From NCBI GenBank assembly GCA_016780825.1, contig JADHLF010000004.1:1-64000 (forward strand): a DNA stretch of 64,000 nt, given 5' to 3'. The position numbers were made by a program, and so were the translations under genes. Within the stretch, counting starts at the first letter, position 1. Each line of letters begins with the position of its first letter. This document shows positions 34,566-43,891 of this stretch, piece by piece. This stretch comes from Planktomarina sp. Its GTDB lineage: Bacteria; Pseudomonadota; Alphaproteobacteria; Rhodobacterales; Rhodobacteraceae. Under the pieces are notes generated by a model. It did not search any database, was not told the origin of the DNA, and saw nothing but the letters and a program-made list of their open reading frames with translations.

Positions 34566-35877
34566 CTCTTCCTGCCTTGATAAATGTCATTGGGTTTACG
34601 GCTTTACCATTCACGCGGACTTCATAGTGAAGATGGGTGCCGGTTGATCTGCCTGAGTTTCCCATATCACCGATCCTTTGTCCACGGGAAACGCGTTGGC
34701 CTTTTTTTACGCGAATTTTTGCCAAATGGGCATAGCGAGTTTCTATACCAAACTCATGTTTGATATAGACAACGCGGCCGTAACCGCCCCCCCATTCCGC
34801 GCGTGTGACCACTCCGTCGGCGGTGGCATAAATGGGGGTTCCGCGGCTTGCAGCAAAATCAGAGCCACGGTGCATCTGCCCCCAGCGCGGACCGAAGCCG
34901 CTGGTGTAACGATGGGCAGATTTCACCGGCATATCAAAGGGCGCTTTTTCTGCAGCAATGCGGTAGATATTGAGTTTGTCGAGTTGGGCCAAAATGTTAT
35001 TGGCACGGTCAACAGTGGGATCAACGCTGTTGAGCGCATCGGGGGCATAGGTGATCGGGGAGAGGGCGCCGCCCTGTCCTGAATAGCCGCGCCGCACCTG
35101 TTCGAGCAAGCGGTCGGTGTTCAACCCTGCGTTGCGAAACATTTTATCGAGCGGCTTCACCGAAATGTTCATCGCCTCTTCAAGTTGACGGAAAATCCGG
35201 TCGCCTTTCTCCTCGAGGAATTGAATTTCCAATTCTAAATTGGTCATTTCTTCATGTGCTTGGAAAGCGCGCCGCCGCGCGTGATCGCGTTGCACAGCCA
35301 CGTCCTCCAGCGTATCGGTGACGTAATCCATTATGCTGGCGACGCTTTCTGAGGAGCTATCATCAACAGGTTTGCCGGCGTCCTGGTCGAGTTGCGCGGT
35401 CAGTTGGTCCAAGTCGCGCTGCAAAAGCTCCCGTTGGACCATGACCCGCCGCAGCGTCGCCTGCATCACTGCCATCGCTCGGTCTAATTCGCGCCGTTGA
35501 TCCTCTGAGGTCAGAAGATCCGATTGCATTTCGGACACCTGAGCGAGGGCTGTATTGAATCGCTCTTGCGCCGTCAAAGCCTCCTGGGCGCGGGCGTCGC
35601 GCTCATTGGCGAGGGCATTCAGTCGCTCTTCGTAAATGGCCTGATCACGCCGGGCTTGATCACGGAAATTGCCGGATCCGATCGTGTCGATCAAAACGAT
35701 GGCTGTTGCGATAATCGACCATCCGATGAAAGCTGCGGATGTAATCAGAGTGAAGATTTGCGACAGTGGTGAGAGGCGAATAAAGCGCGTGCCAGTTTCG
35801 CTGCGTAAAAAGAGCCGTTTCTCCGGCATCAGTCGTTCCAAAAAGTGTTGCGACTTTAGCCGAAGTGCACTGAACAA
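34555..35877 (-). CDS. M23 family peptidoglycan peptidase with coiled coil
   Basis: A 440-residue inner-membrane-anchored hydrolase. One membrane span lies at about 40-62 (IFTLITSAAFIGWSIIATAI), a long periplasmic coiled coil at about 75-260 (ERLNALANERDARAQEALTA and onward), and the LytM/M23 domain at the C-terminus with GFGPRWGQMHRGSDFAASRG (HxxxD zinc ligands) and GTHLHYEVRVNGKAVNP (HLH). It likely cuts peptide cross-links under control of the coupled bactofilin. The assigned start is a TTG at 35877; an ATG at 35829 is an alternative that loses 16 residues. Confidence 0.9.
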   Translation of the reverse strand: MFSALRLKSQHFLERLMPEKRLFLRSETGTRFIRLSPLSQIFTLITSAAFIGWSIIATAIVLIDTIGSGNFRDQARRDQAIYEERLNALANERDARAQEALTAQERFNTALAQVSEMQSDLLTSEDQRRELDRAMAVMQATLRRVMVQRELLQRDLDQLTAQLDQDAGKPVDDSSSESVASIMDYVTDTLEDVAVQRDHARRRAFQAHEEMTNLELEIQFLEEKGDRIFRQLEEAMNISVKPLDKMFRNAGLNTDRLLEQVRRGYSGQGGALSPITYAPDALNSVDPTVDRANNILAQLDKLNIYRIAAEKAPFDMPVKSAHRYTSGFGPRWGQMHRGSDFAASRGTPIYATADGVVTRAEWGGGYGRVVYIKHEFGIETRYAHLAKIRVKKGQRVSRGQRIGDMGNSGRSTGTHLHYEVRVNGKAVNPMTFIKAGRDVF

Positions 35878-36018
35878 ATCTCAATTCCAATCTATAAGGG
35901 GCCGCCGAGCGCGGTATCGTCGCGAATTGAATACCTAAATGGTCAATCTGCCGCAACGCTTTTGATACTGGCGATTCCTTTATATTCGCTTAAATCGGCC
36001 TGTTCCTGCTTACAGAAT

Positions 36019-36849
36019 TTAGCGCATGGCCGGTGGCGGTGGCATTTCATCGGCGAGGGGCCAGTAAAAATCGGGGGCAATCCCGGCTTCGGCACGTTTT
36101 TCCTCATTGAACGGGGGCTTGAGGGGGCCGTGAAAATACCGGCGCACAAGGTCGTGAAACACAGGTTTAGGATCCAGATTGTCCCGTCCGCACAGAAAAT
36201 GAAACCATTTAGAGCCGTAGGCGACATGGGCGACTTCTTCGCTGTAGATGACATTGAGCGCGTCGACGACCTGCGTGTCTTTTGCATTTTCGAAAATGCG
36301 GATCATACCAGGGGTGACATCCAGCCCGCGCGCTTCAAGCACCATCGGCACCACCGCCAACCGACCGAGAAAATCTCTTCGCGTGTCCTCGGCGGCACGC
36401 CACATGCCCGCGTGGGCGGGCATGGCTCCGTAAAAACTGCCATGGGCTTCAAGACAATCGCACATCAGATTGAAATGTTTGCTTTCCTCATCTGCCGCTT
36501 TCACCCAATCATCATAAAATCCCAAAGGCATTGCTATATGCGAAAATCGGGCGATCAGATCCCAATGCAGATCTACGGCGTTCAATTCAATATGGGCCAC
36601 CGCATGCAAGAGCGCGTTGCGCCCCTCCGTTGAGCCGGTTTTCCGGCGGGGGACATCGCGCGGCGCGCGCAGTTTCGGCGCATGGGGGCGGGCGGGCATG
36701 TCTGGCGGCGTGCCGCTGCCAATTTCGACCGGGTCGCCGGCGGCGCGTGCGGCGCACCATTGCGCGGCATAGTCCCGGGACAGGGCGGTTTTGGCCCGCC
36801 CGTCCGCGGTGTTGAGCACCGCGCAGGCCATGTCTGCCAAAGTCTTCAT
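36019..36849 (-). CDS. DUF455 ferritin-like protein
   Basis: A 276-residue protein of the DUF455 family in the ferritin-like superfamily. Metal-ligand patterns are AVAHIELNAVDLHWDLIARF (E..H), ADEESKHFNLMCDCLEAHGS (EES-H) and YSEEVAHVAYGSKWFHFLCG (EE..H), spaced as in di-iron four-helix bundles. The N-terminal part has the linker PPDMPARPHAPKLRAPRDVP. Function is unknown; related proteins include MiaE-like oxygenases. Its ATG overlaps the peroxiredoxin stop as ATGA, suggesting coupling and perhaps a shared oxidative-stress role. Confidence 0.88.
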   Translation of the reverse strand: MKTLADMACAVLNTADGRAKTALSRDYAAQWCAARAAGDPVEIGSGTPPDMPARPHAPKLRAPRDVPRRKTGSTEGRNALLHAVAHIELNAVDLHWDLIARFSHIAMPLGFYDDWVKAADEESKHFNLMCDCLEAHGSFYGAMPAHAGMWRAAEDTRRDFLGRLAVVPMVLEARGLDVTPGMIRIFENAKDTQVVDALNVIYSEEVAHVAYGSKWFHFLCGRDNLDPKPVFHDLVRRYFHGPLKPPFNEEKRAEAGIAPDFYWPLADEMPPPPAMR

Positions 36850-37313
36850 GAATTGAGCGCTTGCAGCTGCCGCAAAACCTCTTCGACATGGCCTGCAACT
36901 TTTACCTTGCGCCAAATGTGTCGCAATGTCCCGTCTGGAGAAATCAAAAACGTGGCGCGTTCGATGCCCATGTAGGTTTTGCCATACATGCTCTTTTCAA
37001 CCCAGGTTCCGAATGCTTTGCAGAGGCTGCCGTCCTCGTCGGAAATCAAAGGGATGCGCAAATCATATTTGCTGATGAATTTATCATGTTTTTTGACCGT
37101 ATCGCGCGACACACCGACGACCATGGCATTTTGCGCTTCAAAAGCGGCGCGCTCTTCGGAGAACCCGATGGCTTCTTTGGTGCATCCCGGGGTGTCGTCC
37201 TTGGGGTAGAAATACAAGACCAAATATTTGCCTGCAGCATCCGCCAAGGAAAACTGACCACCACCGTTGGTTGACAGGGTGAATTGCGGTGCGTTATCGC
37301 CGATTGAGATCAT
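36846..37313 (-). CDS. bcp: Thioredoxin-dependent peroxiredoxin, Bcp/PrxQ type
   Basis: A 155-residue peroxidase. The active site is YPKDDTPGCTKEAIGFSEER with the peroxidatic Cys at about 46. The resolving Cys five residues later found in many PrxQ proteins is replaced (Ile), so it may work as a one-Cys enzyme or use the Cys in GSLCKAFG (about 100). The conserved VVGVSRDTVKKHDKF and RATFLISPDGTLRHIW are present. ATG codons at 37314 and 37311 are adjacent; the second has better spacing from GAGG. The DUF455 gene follows in overlap. Confidence 0.92.
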   Translation of the reverse strand: MISIGDNAPQFTLSTNGGGQFSLADAAGKYLVLYFYPKDDTPGCTKEAIGFSEERAAFEAQNAMVVGVSRDTVKKHDKFISKYDLRIPLISDEDGSLCKAFGTWVEKSMYGKTYMGIERATFLISPDGTLRHIWRKVKVAGHVEEVLRQLQALNS

Positions 37314-37396
37314 CATATCCTCGGTTTATCTAAGAGCCATTGTTACGACTTAGGTTTTAGGCCACGATATATAAATTGAAAGGGGTCCGTTGCACA

Positions 37397-40300
37397 ATGG
37401 CGCAATCTGCAGAGCAAGATCAAGACGACAAAGCGCCACCGCGGCGCCGGCCGATGTCACGCTTGCTTTTGGCCTTCTATACGTCGTGCTGGGCAGCTTT
37501 GCTGTGTTTCGGGCTGTTGGTGGCGATATTGCAAGATCGCATGCTGCCCGTGCCCGAGCCTTTGCGGGTGAAATTATTGCAGGTCTTGAATGCGAACCCT
37601 TCAGTGCCAATCGTGCAGTTCAGCCGCGCGGAATTGGGTTTGACCGAGTTGTTTCATTCTCGATTGGTCCTGCATGGGGTGCAATTTTCGGATGGGCAAA
37701 CCGGCGCAGGGGTGCAGTTTGGTGCCTTGAATGTGGTGATCCATGGTCCGGCGCTCTTGTTTGGGCAGATCGCGCCCCGGTCTCTGACCCTGTCCGATGC
37801 CATTGTCGATTTGCGGCGCCGGCCCGATGGCAGTTTCGATTTTGGCTTTGTGATCTCGGCGGGTTCGACCGGGGTGGGCTCGATCGATGAAATATTGGGC
37901 TCTATGGAAAAATTCTTTGAAGGTGATGATTTTAACCGCCTGACGGAGGCGCGTTTGGATCAACTGACGGTGAATTATAAGGACCGGGTGACCAACCGCG
38001 CCTGGACCTTGGACGGTGGCCGCCTGTCCGTGCAGCGTGACAATGGTTTATTGACCCTGCGGGGGGATTTGGCGCTTTTGGCCGGTGGGGGGGAGCTGGC
38101 CACTTTGGGATTGTTTTATAATGCCACAGGACCGGGCGCGGGTACATTGGGGGCGGAGTTTGACAATCTGCCAGCACAGGATCTTGCGGTGCAATCTAAA
38201 GCCCTCACTTGGCTTAATTTTGTTGACGGCAAGCTCTCGGGAAGTTTTCGCAGCCTGCGCGTAGATGGCAAAGTTGGCAAGTTGAACGCATTGCTTGATT
38301 TCGGCGCGGGCACGTTGAGCGCGGGCCCCGAAAGCTATCCAGTCTCCTATAGTGAAGCAAAAACCTACTTCACATATCATCCCAAAGATGCGCGTCTTGA
38401 TATCTCGCGGGCATCGATCAAAAGCGATTGGGGGGCCTTATCGGCGGAGGGCTATGCTCTGTTGCAGCAGGGCGGGGCGTCGCAGAGCCGCTCGAGCGGG
38501 ATGGTCTTGCATTTGGATTTGGACCGCGCTGTCTTTGACAAAACACCTTGGTGGCCTGAGCCCTTGCGGGTGACGAGGGCGACCGGGCAGCTCAAGCTCA
38601 ATTATGATCCCCTGACGCTTGATTTGGGCCTGGTGCAGGCTGAGGTGAACGGGGCCGATCTAAGTCTGTCCGGCCATGCTGTGCTTACACCTCTGGGTTG
38701 GTCTTATGACGGGCAGGGGCGCGTGCCCTCTGTTGACACCCAAACGCTCATGACCCTCTGGCCTGACATGTTAAAAAGCAAAAGTCGGCGCTGGTTTGGG
38801 CAAAATGTTCGCAAGGGGACCATGAAAAATCTGACCGTTGATTTGCGTCAAACGGCGGGGACAGCTGCGGTCTTGGCGAGCAGCTTTCAGTTTGAAGAGG
38901 CGGAAGTGAAATTCATGCGCCATATGCCGGTGATCTCTGAGGGTTTGGGCTATGGTGTTTTTGAGCGAGATGAATTTATTTTGGCCCTTGAGACGGGCTA
39001 TGTCCAAGCGGCTGAAGGCGGGCGCTTGCATATGGATGGGTCGACCATGCGTGTGCCCAATGCCCGCATGCCCGATCCGATTGCACGATTTGACTTGAAG
39101 GGCAGGGGCGCTGTTCCGACCGTGATGTCTCTTCTGGACAATAAGCCGTTTCAAATTCTCACAAAAACCAAGCGCGGCATTGATGATGTGTTGGGGCAGG
39201 CGCAGCTGGCCATTGAGATTGAAACCCGTTTGAAAACAGGGATCACGCCGCGAGAGGTGGCCTATGATTTGACAGGCACGCTGCGCGATCTGAGCAGTGA
39301 GGTGTTGGTGCCGGGGCGCATGTTCACTGCGCAGGAGTTGCAGCTGACCGGCGCGCCAGATTTGTTAGAAATCTCAGGTGAGGGGCGCGTCTCTGACATT
39401 CCTTTTACGGGCATTTGGTCGCAGCCTTTGGGGGCAGAAAATTTGCCCAGCCAAGTGACCGCAAAGTTTGAGCTGTCCTCAAGGAGCCTTAAAGCGCTTA
39501 ATATTGCTTTGCCAGAGGGCAGTTTGAGCGGTGTCGCAGAGGGTGCCTTGCGATTGGATATTGCGAAAAACAAGCCAATGGCGTTTGAGCTGAGCTCTGA
39601 TCTGACCGGTGCGCGATTGCAATCGGCCGCGTTGAATTGGTCAAAACCTGAAGTGAAAGCGGCGCAATTGCGGGTGCAGGGTGTTTTTGGCCAGCCCGTG
39701 CAAGTGACTATTCTGGCGCTTGAGGCGCAGGGCTTGTCGCTTGAGGGCACTGTGGAATTTGATGACGAAGGTCTCGACCGGGTTGTGCTGTCGCGCTTGG
39801 CGGTTGGCGATTGGCTCGATGGGGCAGCAACATTTATCCACCAAGGGGCTGGCGCGCCGATGCGCCTGCTCTTGTCTGGCGATTTGGATCTGCGCAGTTA
39901 TGGAAAATTGGCGGGCGGTGATAAAGCGCCATCGGATGCGAGCCGGCCAATGCCGATGTCGCTCAATTTGGGCCGCTTGCAACTGTCGAACAATCTGTTC
40001 CTGAGCGAGGTGCGGGCCGATTTTGATCGGGGGCTTGCGGCCGGAGGGGCCTTTGCTGGCCGGGTCAATGGCGGTGTTCGCATCACAGGCCAAATGTCTG
40101 GCCAGAGCACAGGGCTGCGCCTGTCGGTCACATCGCAAGACGCAGGTGGCGTGCTGCGCGATGCTGGACTTTTGCGACAGGCCAGCGGTGGAGAGATGGT
40201 GCTCGATCTTGCGCCGCATGCGGATGGGTGGAACGGCGCAATGAATATCACCTCCGTCCGCGTCAATGATGCACCAGCGATTGCCCAATTGCTGAGCGCT

Positions 40301-40678
40301 GCCTCCATTGTCGGCTTGCCCGATCAATTGGACGGGAAAGGCATTTTCTTTGCCACGATTGAGGGCGAATTTAATCTGAATAAAGAGCTGTTTACCATCT
40401 ATCGCTCCAGTGCGGTCGGCCCCTCACTTGGCATGTCAATGGACGGCTATATTGACACCAAACGCAAGCAGCTTGATCTCCAAGGTGTCCTGTCGCCCTT
40501 TTATCTGCTCAATGGCTTGGGCTCAATTCTCACCCGGCGTGGGGAGGGGTTGATTGGCTTTAATTTCACTCTGAGGGGCCCGCTGGAAAATCCGCAGGCC
40601 TCGGTCAATCCTTTGTCCTTATTCACACCTGGAATGTTTCGCGAAATCTTTCGTCGAAGACCGCCGCAGCAAGATTAA
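37397..40678 (+). CDS. Large AsmA-like/DUF3971 envelope protein
   Basis: A 1093-residue protein with one N-terminal membrane span ([20 protein letters not shown], about 22-42) and a very long periplasmic part built of repeated beta strands. The C-terminal region ([60 protein letters not shown]) is the AsmA-like C-terminal domain, and the middle matches DUF3971 in character. Such AsmA/YhdP/TamB-type bridges are thought to carry lipids across the periplasm. The ATG at 37397 is preferred to an upstream TTG. It is 70 bases before queA and divergent from the peroxiredoxin gene. Confidence 0.88.
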   Translation: MAQSAEQDQDDKAPPRRRPMSRLLLAFYTSCWAALLCFGLLVAILQDRMLPVPEPLRVKLLQVLNANPSVPIVQFSRAELGLTELFHSRLVLHGVQFSDGQTGAGVQFGALNVVIHGPALLFGQIAPRSLTLSDAIVDLRRRPDGSFDFGFVISAGSTGVGSIDEILGSMEKFFEGDDFNRLTEARLDQLTVNYKDRVTNRAWTLDGGRLSVQRDNGLLTLRGDLALLAGGGELATLGLFYNATGPGAGTLGAEFDNLPAQDLAVQSKALTWLNFVDGKLSGSFRSLRVDGKVGKLNALLDFGAGTLSAGPESYPVSYSEAKTYFTYHPKDARLDISRASIKSDWGALSAEGYALLQQGGASQSRSSGMVLHLDLDRAVFDKTPWWPEPLRVTRATGQLKLNYDPLTLDLGLVQAEVNGADLSLSGHAVLTPLGWSYDGQGRVPSVDTQTLMTLWPDMLKSKSRRWFGQNVRKGTMKNLTVDLRQTAGTAAVLASSFQFEEAEVKFMRHMPVISEGLGYGVFERDEFILALETGYVQAAEGGRLHMDGSTMRVPNARMPDPIARFDLKGRGAVPTVMSLLDNKPFQILTKTKRGIDDVLGQAQLAIEIETRLKTGITPREVAYDLTGTLRDLSSEVLVPGRMFTAQELQLTGAPDLLEISGEGRVSDIPFTGIWSQPLGAENLPSQVTAKFELSSRSLKALNIALPEGSLSGVAEGALRLDIAKNKPMAFELSSDLTGARLQSAALNWSKPEVKAAQLRVQGVFGQPVQVTILALEAQGLSLEGTVEFDDEGLDRVVLSRLAVGDWLDGAATFIHQGAGAPMRLLLSGDLDLRSYGKLAGGDKAPSDASRPMPMSLNLGRLQLSNNLFLSEVRADFDRGLAAGGAFAGRVNGGVRITGQMSGQSTGLRLSVTSQDAGGVLRDAGLLRQASGGEMVLDLAPHADGWNGAMNITSVRVNDAPAIAQLLSAASIVGLPDQLDGKGIFFATIEGEFNLNKELFTIYRSSAVGPSLGMSMDGYIDTKRKQLDLQGVLSPFYLLNGLGSILTRRGEGLIGFNFTLRGPLENPQASVNPLSLFTPGMFREIFRRRPPQQD

Positions 40679-40748
40679 GGCAGGCGGGTTTCGGATTTGC
40701 CAAATGAATGGATTGTCGCTAAGGGGGGCGCTTCTCAAGGGGCCTGCC

Positions 40749-41798
40749 ATGAAACTTTCAGACTTTGATTTTGACTTGCCACAGGAACGGATTGCTATTC
40801 GCCCGATGTCTCCGCGCGGCGACGCCAAACTCCTGGTCAGCCAAGCCGGGCAGATCGAAGATGCGTTTGTTCGGGATCTCTGCCGTTATTTTCGGCCGGG
40901 GGACCGCTTGGTTTTGAACGATACTAAAGTCATCCCTGCGCGCCTCTCGGGTCTAAGGGCGCGGCAATCGGCGCAGGGGAGGGTTGAGGCAAAGATTGAA
41001 GTCACCCTGCTGGAGCCGCAGGCCAGCGGGCGATGGAAAGCATTGATAAAGCCTCTGCGCAAATTAGCTGTCGGTGAAGAGATCCTTTTCGCCTCTGGCC
41101 TCTCGGCACGCTGCTTTGAGAAAACCGATACGGAGGCGCTCCTTGATTTTTCTGCTCAAGGTGCAGAGCTGGATGCGGCATTGGATGTCAGCGGTCAGAT
41201 GCCTCTGCCCCCCTATATTGCGTCCAAACGCGCCGCCGATGCGCAGGATAAGAGCGATTATCAAACGCTTTGGGCCAAACATCGCGGCGCTGTGGCGGCT
41301 CCGACGGCCTCATTGCATTTGGACGCGGCAGCTTTGGCCGCATTGCAGGGCCATGGGGTGACCATAAGCTATGTCACCCTGCATGTTGGGGCAGGGACGT
41401 TTTTGCCGGTAAAGGTTGAAGAGGTCAGCCGCCATAAAATGCATGCCGAATGGGGCCATGTGAGTGCGCAGGCCGTGGCAGAGATAGAGCAAACCCGCGC
41501 GGCGGGTGGCCGGATTATCCCCGTGGGCACGACCGCTTTGCGTCTGATTGAGACAGCCGCGCGCGGCGGCACCCTACGTCCTTTCGAGGGAGATACGGAT
41601 ATTTTTATCTATCCGGGATTTGAGTTTCAGATCACGGATGGGTTGATGACCAATTTCCACCTGCCGAAGTCGACACTGCTGATGCTGGTGGCCGCTTTGA
41701 TTGGCAAACCGCATCTGGATGAGATCTATGCCCATGCGGTGGCGAAAAATTATCGTTTTTTTAGTTACGGCGATGCATCATTGCTTTTTGCGTCATAA
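40749..41798 (+). CDS. queA: S-adenosylmethionine:tRNA ribosyltransferase-isomerase
   Basis: A 349-residue enzyme that adds the epoxycyclopentane ring precursor in queuosine biosynthesis on tRNA. It starts [19 protein letters not shown], the standard QueA N-terminus, which decides the start. Further motifs are [43 protein letters not shown] region, [40 protein letters not shown] and [20 protein letters not shown] near the end. All match the family at full length. It is followed by an MFS carrier 70 bases downstream. Confidence 0.96.
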   Translation: MKLSDFDFDLPQERIAIRPMSPRGDAKLLVSQAGQIEDAFVRDLCRYFRPGDRLVLNDTKVIPARLSGLRARQSAQGRVEAKIEVTLLEPQASGRWKALIKPLRKLAVGEEILFASGLSARCFEKTDTEALLDFSAQGAELDAALDVSGQMPLPPYIASKRAADAQDKSDYQTLWAKHRGAVAAPTASLHLDAAALAALQGHGVTISYVTLHVGAGTFLPVKVEEVSRHKMHAEWGHVSAQAVAEIEQTRAAGGRIIPVGTTALRLIETAARGGTLRPFEGDTDIFIYPGFEFQITDGLMTNFHLPKSTLLMLVAALIGKPHLDEIYAHAVAKNYRFFSYGDASLLFAS

Positions 41799-41868
41799 TA
41801 CCGTTTGGGTAGATTACGAGCGCGTGTTTCACGGTTCACTTGTCCCGGGTTCATCTTAAGGAAGTGCA

Positions 41869-43125
41869 ATGTTTCAGGTTTTGTCGCGGTCTTGGGCGCT
41901 GCTCATCGGTATGATGCTGTTGATGGTTGGCAATGGGCTGCAGGGCACCTTGCTCGGCGTGCGCGGCGGCATTGAAGGGTTTTCAACCTTCGAAATGTCC
42001 ATTGTGATGTCTGCCTATTTTGCAGGTTTTCTTGGTGGGTCTCGCTTGGCGCCTGAGATGATCCGCCGGGTGGGACATGTCAGGGTCTTCGCGGCCTTGG
42101 CCTCATTCATCTCGGCAATTTTGATTCTTTATCCAGCCTTCGCCCATCCTGTGGCTTGGGCCTTGGGGCGGGTTGTGATCGGATTTTGTTTCTCTGGGGT
42201 ATATGTCACCGCAGAAAGCTGGCTCAACAATTCATCCGACAATGCCAATCGGGGCAAGGCGCTCTCGGTCTATATGATCGTACAGATGTTTGGAATTGTG
42301 AGCGCACAAGCGCTTCTGGCCATGGGGGATGCAAGTGGCTACGCCCTGTTTATTTTGTCATCCGTTTTGGTTTCCATTTCTTTCGCGCCTATTTTGCTAT
42401 CTATTTCTCCAACGCCCGCTTTTGAAACCGCAAAACCTATGCCGCTCAAGACCTTGCTGGAGACATCCCCCTTGGGCTGTTGGGGCATGTTTCTTCTGGG
42501 CGGCGTGTTCTCGGCACAATTTGGCATGTCGGCGGTCTATGGCGTCGCGGCCGGTCTGACGGTTGCGCAGATCTCGATTTTCGTTTCAAGCATCTATGTG
42601 GGCGCCTTGTTGATGCAATATCCGATCGGCTGGTTTTCGGATCGTATGGACCGGCGGGTTGTCATCATGATCGTCTCCGCTGTGGGCGGAATATTCTCGG
42701 TTCTCGCGCTGTTTTTTGACTATTATTTTTTCGCGCTGCTCGTGTCCGCCTTCGTGATTGGCGGCACCTCAAATCCGCTGTATTCCCTGCTGATCGCCTA
42801 TACAAATGACTATCTCGAACCTGATGATATGGCCGCGGCCTCTGGAGGGTTGATATTTATCAATGGCATGGGTGCGATTGCTGGGCCTTTGGTGACCGGC
42901 TGGGTGATGGACCGTTTTGGGGCTCAGGCATTCTTTGGCATGATTGCCCTTTTGATGCTCGCGCTCGCAGGTTACGCGATTTACCGGATGACACAGCGGT
43001 CGCGGGCGGGCATCGAAGATGGCGCCTATGCGCCGGTTCTCCCCTCCTCCAGCCCGGTCGCGGTTGAGGTGGCTTCGGAATATTATATCGAGACTGCGCT
43101 AGAAGATGAAACGAATGAAACATAG
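41869..43125 (+). CDS. MFS transporter (YcaD-like)
   Basis: A 418-residue membrane protein with 12 hydrophobic segments of the major facilitator type. Family motifs are FLGGSRLAPEMIRRVGHVRV after span 2, the region RVVIGFCFSGVYVTAESWLN, and GWFSDRMDRRVVIMIVSAVG between spans 8 and 9. The start of span 1 (LIGMMLLMVGNGLQGTLLGV) and the AESWLN motif are typical of the YcaD/UMF-like group, whose substrates are unknown. The C-terminal 50 residues are cytosolic and acidic. AAGGAAG precedes the ATG. Confidence 0.9.
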   Translation: MFQVLSRSWALLIGMMLLMVGNGLQGTLLGVRGGIEGFSTFEMSIVMSAYFAGFLGGSRLAPEMIRRVGHVRVFAALASFISAILILYPAFAHPVAWALGRVVIGFCFSGVYVTAESWLNNSSDNANRGKALSVYMIVQMFGIVSAQALLAMGDASGYALFILSSVLVSISFAPILLSISPTPAFETAKPMPLKTLLETSPLGCWGMFLLGGVFSAQFGMSAVYGVAAGLTVAQISIFVSSIYVGALLMQYPIGWFSDRMDRRVVIMIVSAVGGIFSVLALFFDYYFFALLVSAFVIGGTSNPLYSLLIAYTNDYLEPDDMAAASGGLIFINGMGAIAGPLVTGWVMDRFGAQAFFGMIALLMLALAGYAIYRMTQRSRAGIEDGAYAPVLPSSSPVAVEVASEYYIETALEDETNET

Positions 43126-43199
43126 AGTTACCTTTTTCTTTGCACTTTTGATCTAGATGCGTAGAGATTGAAAAAAGTCAGACGAACCGGAGCGGGCAT

Positions 43200-43778
43200 A
43201 TGACAACTGTAAATGAAGTTGTTGATTTTTGGTTGGATGAAGTTGGTCCAGAAAGATGGTATGCAGCCGATGAGGCGCTGGACGATGAGGTGCGCAGGCG
43301 TTTCGAACGCCTGTGGTGGAACACGCTCAACGGGGCCAATGGGCTATGGTTGACCTATGCCACCGGCACGCTGGCATATCTGATTTTGATGGATCAAATG
43401 CCGCGCAATATGTTCCGCGGAACGGCGCGGTCCTTTGGATCAGATCGGCATGCCAGAGCGGCGGCCAAGGCGGCGTTGCACAATGGCTGGGATATGAAGA
43501 TCGACGAGCCGGCGCGGCAATTTTTCTATATGCCCTTGATGCATTCAGAGAGTCTGACAGATCAAGATCGTGCGGTTCGCTTGATCACCTCGCGCCTGCC
43601 TGAGGGTAAGAGCGTGCAATTGCCTCATGCGCAGGCTCATCGGGATATCATCCGCAAGTTTGGCCGCTTTCCAGCGCGCAATGCGGCCTTGAACCGGCGC
43701 GCAACGACGCCGGAGATGATTTATACCCAAGCGGGCGGATATGATTTCACGCTAAAAAGCCTTGCGGCGGGCTCCTAA
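43200..43778 (+). CDS. DUF924 family protein
   Basis: A 192-residue protein with the DUF924 markers VVDFWLDEVGPERWYAADEA near the start, LAYLILMDQMPRNMFRGTAR, FFYMPLMHSESLTDQDRAVR and FGRFPARNAALNRRATTPEM. DUF924 proteins are helical, TPR-like, and widespread in proteobacteria without a known role. A GGAG stands before the ATG. It follows the MFS gene by 74 bases; no functional link is evident. Confidence 0.9.
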   Translation: MTTVNEVVDFWLDEVGPERWYAADEALDDEVRRRFERLWWNTLNGANGLWLTYATGTLAYLILMDQMPRNMFRGTARSFGSDRHARAAAKAALHNGWDMKIDEPARQFFYMPLMHSESLTDQDRAVRLITSRLPEGKSVQLPHAQAHRDIIRKFGRFPARNAALNRRATTPEMIYTQAGGYDFTLKSLAAGS

Positions 43779-43852
43779 AGATAAGGCATCGCCGCAACCG
43801 CAGGCTTTGGCCGAGGGACTGGCAAAATTTCGATTTGCACCGGTTTGAACTA

Positions 43853-43870
43853 TAGTTTAATATTAAACTA
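43853..43870. promoter_or_regulatory. Perfect 18-bp palindrome upstream of second lpd
   Basis: TAGTTTAATATTAAACTA is its own reverse complement and ends 21 bases before the lpd ATG. The length, AT-rich centre and position suit an operator of a dimeric regulator such as a MarR or TetR type; the regulator is not in this window. Confidence 0.6.
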
Positions 43871-43891
43871 ATTCAAAAACGGAGTCCGGTG

